NCBI GenBank assembly: GCA_030727685.1
Contig: JANRBC010000059.1
Span: 17,677 to 28,128, forward strand
DNA length: 10,452 bases
Direction of reading: 5' to 3'
Origin: Ilumatobacteraceae bacterium
GTDB lineage: Bacteria > Actinomycetota > Acidimicrobiia > Acidimicrobiales > Ilumatobacteraceae
This document shows positions 6,393 to 10,452 of this stretch, in pieces; the first letter of the stretch is position 1; each line of letters begins with the position of its first letter. Position numbers and translations under genes: made by a program. The notes beneath the pieces are model-generated. The model was not told the DNA's origin. It made no database searches and saw only the letters and a list, made by a program, of their open reading frames with translations.

Positions 6393-7267
6393 TTTCTGCA
6401 ATCTTGACTTCGACGCAGCGACAAGCGGCGTCATTGCGAATTGCATTGATTGGCAAAGATATAAGGTCGGCAACAATTGCCGAAGATGTTGCTCTCGGTC
6501 TGAAAGTTGGAAGCGTCATCGAAGAAGTGCGTGCTTTTGGTCGCGAAATTGAAATCGTGTTTGATGACGGAGTAGTGCTTAGAACAAAAATGAGTTTGCG
6601 TGGATCTTGGAAGGTTTTTCATATTGCTGACTGGCAAAGAAAGAAACGTGGTGCTGCAAAAGTATTGATTCAAGTTGAAAATCTGATTGCGGCATGTATC
6701 GACCCGTCAGAAGTTGAGACGCATCACGATTTTGATCCGCGTCGGCATCCGCTGCTGGGGCGAAATGGCCCCGACTTGTCTGACCCTAAAACCGATCTAG
6801 ACCTGTGTGTTGAACTGATGGTCGAATATCAAGATGCCGACGCGACGATTGCCGAAGTTTTGCTAGACCAGCGAGTGATGCGTGGCATCGGCAACGTGTT
6901 TCGCTGCGAATTACTTTGGACATGCGAACTGCACCCGTGGGCAAAAGTTAGTTCGCTCAGTCGCGACGAATGTCGCGAACTCGTTTCAATCGCAGCTGAG
7001 ATTTTGCAGTCTCGGCACGCGTCCCACGATCGAACGCTCGCCGTTTATGGCCGGCACGGCAAAGAGTGTGAGCGTTGCACGGGTCAAGTTCGTGTTACGC
7101 ATCATGGCGAGGCAAATCGAGTGCTTTATTGGTGCGCCGACTGTCAAAATCGCCATGCTGGCACAAGCTCAAGTCGCTATGTGACCGAGCACGACACGCC
7201 GCCAGGTGTGCACCCAGCTGAATTTATTTATCTCTCAGAGCTAGAGCGCGCGCGAAAATCAGGCTGA
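6389..7267 (+). CDS. Fpg/Nei-family DNA glycosylase homologue lacking the N-terminal catalytic residues
   Basis: A 292-residue protein of the formamidopyrimidine-DNA glycosylase/endonuclease VIII family. The N-terminal beta-sandwich is recognisable by VFDDGVVLRTKMSLRGSW (57-74). The H2TH domain spans about 140-205 with LLDQRVMRGIGNVFRCELL (158-176). The zinc finger has Cys227, Cys230, Cys249 and Cys252, with Arg244 before YWC as in Nei. The family's catalytic N-terminus (Met-Pro-Glu, nucleophile Pro2 and Glu3) is absent: this protein begins MISAILTSTQ. The conserved Lys near 50-55 is Arg52. The His of the usual THLRMxGSW is Lys67. No upstream in-frame codons or other frame supply a Pro-Glu start, and GGAG supports the GTG. 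About 40 residues follow the zinc finger, longer than usual. It may bind DNA lesions without cutting, or use a different nucleophile. It is coupled to the DUF4916 gene by a GTGA overlap, and its end overlaps the convergent permease by 9 bases. Confidence 0.85.
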   Translation: MISAILTSTQRQAASLRIALIGKDIRSATIAEDVALGLKVGSVIEEVRAFGREIEIVFDDGVVLRTKMSLRGSWKVFHIADWQRKKRGAAKVLIQVENLIAACIDPSEVETHHDFDPRRHPLLGRNGPDLSDPKTDLDLCVELMVEYQDADATIAEVLLDQRVMRGIGNVFRCELLWTCELHPWAKVSSLSRDECRELVSIAAEILQSRHASHDRTLAVYGRHGKECERCTGQVRVTHHGEANRVLYWCADCQNRHAGTSSSRYVTEHDTPPGVHPAEFIYLSELERARKSG

Positions 7268-9787
7268 GGCAATCGCCGAGATAATTTCGGTGCGAGTTGC
7301 ACGCCATGCCGGAAACACGGCAGCAATGACACCAATTATGAATGCTCCGAACAAGATGAAGAGCGTGTTGCCGATCGGCAAAGTAAATGCGCTGAAGCCA
7401 GAGTCGTTGAGCGATACGACGATCACGATGCCGGTCAAAATACCGAGCACGACACCTGTCACGGCGCCAAACAAAGATGTAATGACGCTCTCCCAACGAA
7501 CCATTGTGCGCACTTGTGAACGCGTCATGCCGACAGCGCGCAACAAACCGATTTCGCGTCGGCGCTCGAAAACAGAAAGCAAAAGAGTGATGATGATGCC
7601 AACGATGGCGATGATTACAGATAAGAACAACAGACCATAAATCAACGCTAGAAATTGATCGACCTGTGCTGCTTGTGTGTCGATGTATTCGTCACGACTT
7701 TCAAGTGTGCCGATGCCGAGGTCTTCACTTACTGCAGATATCGCAGTTCGCGCACTTTCATCAGTGACACCTTCGGCAGTTTTGATGTAGACGAAACTGT
7801 CAAACAGCGGCGTTGCCGATCCTTCAAAGAGTTCGCGACTAATTGCATAGTTTCCGTACGCATCGGTGTATGTGCCTGCGACAGTAAGTTGCGCTGATCG
7901 ACCGTCAACGAGAGTGATATTTATTTTTGAGCCGATAGTCAAATTTTTGTCGAGAGCCTTATCGGCCTCAACGAGTATTTCGGTTTTTGTTAAACCTTTT
8001 TGTGTGCCTTCAACCATTGCCAGGTCATAAAGACCGTCGGCAGTCTGCGGATTAAATACCAAAACAAACGGTGACTCATCGCCAACTTTGGCGGCGATAA
8101 AACCGACACCAGTGGCTTGATCGACTTCGGCGAGTTGTGTGAGTTGATCGGTAACGCTGATCGGTATGCCACCAAAGCCTCGACTGTTAACGCTGAGTGC
8201 ATAGTCACCTCGAAACGAACTGCCGATTGATTCGCGAATTTCGTTTTTTACACTCGCAGCGAGTGCAGTGAATGCGGTAACCAGTGCAACACCAATTAAA
8301 ACTGGGGCTGCAGTTCTAGCGGTGCGCTTGGGGTTGCGCGCAGCATTTTGTTGCGACATCGCGCCAGTAACACCACGAAGCGCCGAAACGGGTTTGCCGA
8401 GCATCATCGCAACTGGCTTCGAAAGCGCTGGGCCGATAACGAGAACACCAGCAAAAACACCGAGCACACCGAGACCTAAAACCGCAACATCTGCGCCGTT
8501 CATTGAGGCAAAGAGCCCGACGGCGCCTGCAGTTATTAACACGAGACCAATGGTGACTCGACGAGTGAGTTTTTGAACTGTGTCGAGAGCAGTATCGCGC
8601 ATTGCCGCAAGTGGTGGTACACGCCCCGAGCGGAGTGCCGGCAAAATTGCCGAGAGAACCGTGATTACAGTGCCGATCAAAACTGTTTGAACAACTGCGT
8701 CTGAGTTGATTGTCAAACCTCTGGTCGGAATTTCAAGACCAATCGCGTTAAGCAACGCACTAAGTGCGCGTGAAAGACCAATACCGGCAATAAAACCGAT
8801 GACCGAACCAAGTACGCCAACAATTAACGCTTCGACTAGCAGTGAAACCGTAACTTGGCGTCGGCTTGCACCAATTGCACGAAGCAATGCGCTTTCGCGT
8901 TGGCGCTGTGCAGCGGTTATCGAGAAAACGTTGTAAATAACGAAGCAACCGATGCCGAGGGCGATGAATGAAAACGCCGTAAGAAACGCGGTGAAAAAAC
9001 CCAGAACAGTTTTTATCTGGCTGGTTGTTTCTTCGGTAATTTCAGCACCTGTAAGAGTTTCAAGTTTCGCATCAGCTGGCAATGCAGCGTTAATTGTTTT
9101 TGCTAATTCTTCGTCGCTGAGTGTGCCATCACCTTGAATCAAAATCGCATCAACAAAACCAGGCCTGAGCAAGAACTCTGAAGCGGTTGGTTGATCAAAG
9201 AGCGCAAAAGTTGCACCACCCGGCGAAGAAATATCGCCGTAGTTGGCAATGCCCACGAGGGTGAATTGACGCGTGCCTGAAAGTGCGGTGACGCGAACTG
9301 AGTCACCGATTTCATACTTGCCTTTTTCAGCTGTCTCGCGGTCAAGCATCATTTCTTTTGCGCCGTCGGGCAGTCGACCATCTTCGACACTCCATAAACC
9401 GGCGCTACTTTCTGAGGCGATGCCACCGAATGTCGGTGGACCTTGATCTTGGCCGATCGGTTTTCCGTCTTTGGCGATAACTCGGGCGTAACTCTGCATG
9501 TCGCCAACTGCTGCACTTACACCTTTAACTTTCAAAATGGTGTCGAGCACTGCGACCGGCGATGGCGCGCGCTGTTCGCCAAAACCAGTGTCAACAGAGT
9601 CAGTAGACCGAACGTAGGCGTCGACATCGCGAAACACATCGGTAAACAGTCGATCAAAAGTGCTGTTGATCGTGTCTGAAAAAATCGTCGTGCCCGACAA
9701 AAATGAGGTGCCGAGAATAATCGCCAGTGAAGTTAAAAAGAGTCGCCCTTTGCGGGCGATTGTCATTTTGAGTGAAAGTCGAAACAT
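7259..9787 (-). CDS. ABC transporter permease, two FtsX modules (MacB/LolC-like)
   Basis: An 842-residue membrane subunit of an ABC export or mechanotransmission system. By hydrophobicity there are about ten helices: one at 17-36, a large outside domain 37-260 of MacB periplasmic-core type, helices at about 262-290, 315-338 and 366-387, two more at 411-454, one at 494-512, a second outside domain 513-708, then helices at 712-738, 766-792 and 805-826. The cytoplasmic coupling motif after the helix occurs twice, RQRESALLRAIGASRRQV (295-312) and ERRREIGLLRAVGMTRSQV (741-759), showing an internal duplication of the FtsX domain. This long single-chain form is common in actinobacteria and can replace a pair of shorter permeases. 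The ATG lies 8 bases after the stop of the ATPase gene. Substrate unknown; lipoprotein, peptide or drug export are the family's known jobs. Confidence 0.92.
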   Translation of the reverse strand: MFRLSLKMTIARKGRLFLTSLAIILGTSFLSGTTIFSDTINSTFDRLFTDVFRDVDAYVRSTDSVDTGFGEQRAPSPVAVLDTILKVKGVSAAVGDMQSYARVIAKDGKPIGQDQGPPTFGGIASESSAGLWSVEDGRLPDGAKEMMLDRETAEKGKYEIGDSVRVTALSGTRQFTLVGIANYGDISSPGGATFALFDQPTASEFLLRPGFVDAILIQGDGTLSDEELAKTINAALPADAKLETLTGAEITEETTSQIKTVLGFFTAFLTAFSFIALGIGCFVIYNVFSITAAQRQRESALLRAIGASRRQVTVSLLVEALIVGVLGSVIGFIAGIGLSRALSALLNAIGLEIPTRGLTINSDAVVQTVLIGTVITVLSAILPALRSGRVPPLAAMRDTALDTVQKLTRRVTIGLVLITAGAVGLFASMNGADVAVLGLGVLGVFAGVLVIGPALSKPVAMMLGKPVSALRGVTGAMSQQNAARNPKRTARTAAPVLIGVALVTAFTALAASVKNEIRESIGSSFRGDYALSVNSRGFGGIPISVTDQLTQLAEVDQATGVGFIAAKVGDESPFVLVFNPQTADGLYDLAMVEGTQKGLTKTEILVEADKALDKNLTIGSKINITLVDGRSAQLTVAGTYTDAYGNYAISRELFEGSATPLFDSFVYIKTAEGVTDESARTAISAVSEDLGIGTLESRDEYIDTQAAQVDQFLALIYGLLFLSVIIAIVGIIITLLLSVFERRREIGLLRAVGMTRSQVRTMVRWESVITSLFGAVTGVVLGILTGIVIVVSLNDSGFSAFTLPIGNTLFILFGAFIIGVIAAVFPAWRATRTEIISAIASA

Positions 9788-9795
9788 TTAATCGA

Positions 9796-10452
9796 TTACT
9801 CGCCCAGGTGTTTTAGAAAGTCGAGAACCTTTTCGGGTGTCGGATCAGTCATCTCACCAGCGACATGTCCGTCACTGAGAAACACGATTCTGTCTGCGTA
9901 ACTTGCCGAAACCGCATCGTGCGTGACCATGACGATTGTTTGTTTTAAGTCGGTAACTGCACGACGCATGAATTTTAGAATGTCGCCACCTGACTTTGAA
10001 TCAAGATTGCCTGTTGGCTCGTCAGCAAAAATAATTTCAGGTCGAGTTGCGAGCGCGCGTGCCACTGCGACTCGTTGTTGTTGGCCACCAGAAAGTTCGC
10101 TCGGGCGATGATCAAGTCGATCGTTGAGCGAAATCGTGTCGATGACTTGTTGAATCCACGCCTTGTCGCCCTTTGACTTGCCAAGTGACAGGGGGAGAGT
10201 GATGTTTTCGTAGGCATTAAGCGTCGGAATTAAATTGAAACTCTGAAAGATGAAGCCAATTTTTTCACGACGCAGTTTGGTTATTTCTTTGTCGCTTAGT
10301 TTTGATAAATCAGTTTCACCGATGTAGACGCTGCCAGATGTCAATGCATCGAGGCCAGCAATACAGTGCATCAGCGTTGATTTACCCGAGCCACTTGGGC
10401 CCATGATCGCGCTGAATTTGCCGCGTTCAAAACTGACGCTCACGTTGTCGAG
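9796..10452 (-). CDS. ABC transporter ATP-binding protein (MacB/LolD type), 5' end outside the window
   Basis: The cytosolic ATPase partner of the permease downstream. The reading frame is open to the window edge (the last bases encode Leu-Asp-Asn-Val before SVSFERGKF), so the GTG at 10441-10443 is an internal Val codon and the true start lies beyond 10452. Counting from that Val, all ABC motifs are present: Walker A GPSGSGKST (15-23), Q-loop FQSFNLIPTLNAYENI (66-81), signature LSGGQQQRVAVARA (117-130), Walker B IIFADEPTGNLD (137-148) and the switch His in MVTHD (172-176). The Q-loop and DEPTGNLD pattern are those of the LolD/MacB/FtsE group that pair with FtsX-type permeases. Eight bases separate it from the permease, so the two form an operon. 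Probably only about 15-20 N-terminal residues are missing, judging from the usual length before Walker A. Confidence 0.95.
   Translation of the reverse strand, partial: LDNVSVSFERGKFSAIMGPSGSGKSTLMHCIAGLDALTSGSVYIGETDLSKLSDKEITKLRREKIGFIFQSFNLIPTLNAYENITLPLSLGKSKGDKAWIQQVIDTISLNDRLDHRPSELSGGQQQRVAVARALATRPEIIFADEPTGNLDSKSGGDILKFMRRAVTDLKQTIVMVTHDAVSASYADRIVFLSDGHVAGEMTDPTPEKVLDFLKHLGE

Noticed and set aside
6337..6552. Alternative frame that might restore a Met-Pro-Glu start for the Fpg/Nei homologue by frameshift
   Set aside because: Its translation contains no Pro-Glu start or Fpg/Nei-like sequence, so a simple frameshift does not explain the missing residues.
7224..7496. 90-residue minus-strand open frame across the Fpg/Nei and permease ends
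   Set aside because: Out of frame with the permease, Arg/His/Trp-rich translation with no domain; shadow frame.
8268..8576. 102-residue plus-strand open frame opposite the ABC permease
   Set aside because: Ala/Thr/Pro-rich antisense of hydrophobic codons with no recognisable motif; shadow frame.
10441..10443. GTG as the start codon of the ABC ATPase
   Set aside because: The frame stays open to the window edge with Leu-Asp-Asn before it, and starting here would remove the usual first strand before Walker A; the gene is simply cut by the window.

Overview
The window reads as chromosomal DNA of an actinobacterium, perhaps an aquatic member of the Acidimicrobiia. This is inference, based on the protein families (a DUF4916 protein, an Fpg/Nei-type glycosylase homologue, a large two-module FtsX-type permease), roughly balanced base composition by eye, and a mix of Shine-Dalgarno starts with starts that look leaderless. 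There are nine protein genes, packed tightly. No RNA gene, insertion sequence, CRISPR array, integrase or attachment site was seen. The longest gene-free stretch is about 100 bases.

Layout. (1) 35-2556, plus strand: an ACAD10/11-type acyl-CoA dehydrogenase and an iron-dependent alcohol dehydrogenase, joined by a TAATG stop/start overlap. (2) 2561-4245, minus strand: an MFS transporter followed by a classical Nudix hydrolase, converging on the first operon with only 4 bases between the stops. (3) 4246-4298: a short divergent promoter region. (4) 4299-5753, plus strand: an aldehyde dehydrogenase of the succinate-semialdehyde type. (5) 5754-5855: a spacer with two AT-rich palindromes. (6) 5856-7267, plus strand: a DUF4916 Nudix-like protein and an Fpg/Nei-type DNA glycosylase homologue, overlapping by 4 bases. 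(7) 7259-10452, minus strand: an ABC export system, with the ATPase gene cut by the window edge and then an 842-residue permease whose last 9 bases overlap the end of the glycosylase homologue.

How they may work together. The dehydrogenases on the left could form an oxidation route (alcohol or hydroxy acid to aldehyde to acid, plus acyl-CoA desaturation). One concrete but unproven idea is catabolism of 4-hydroxy acids such as 4-hydroxybutyrate. The most unusual part is the pair at 5856-7267. It resembles the MutT/MutM logic of oxidised-guanine defence (a Nudix protein beside an Fpg/Nei protein), but both partners have altered active sites. The Nudix box is degenerate. The glycosylase homologue keeps its H2TH and zinc-finger DNA-binding parts but lacks the N-terminal Pro-Glu and the conserved Lys that the family uses for catalysis. 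The ABC pair on the right is a conventional MacB/LolCDE-like system with unknown substrate.
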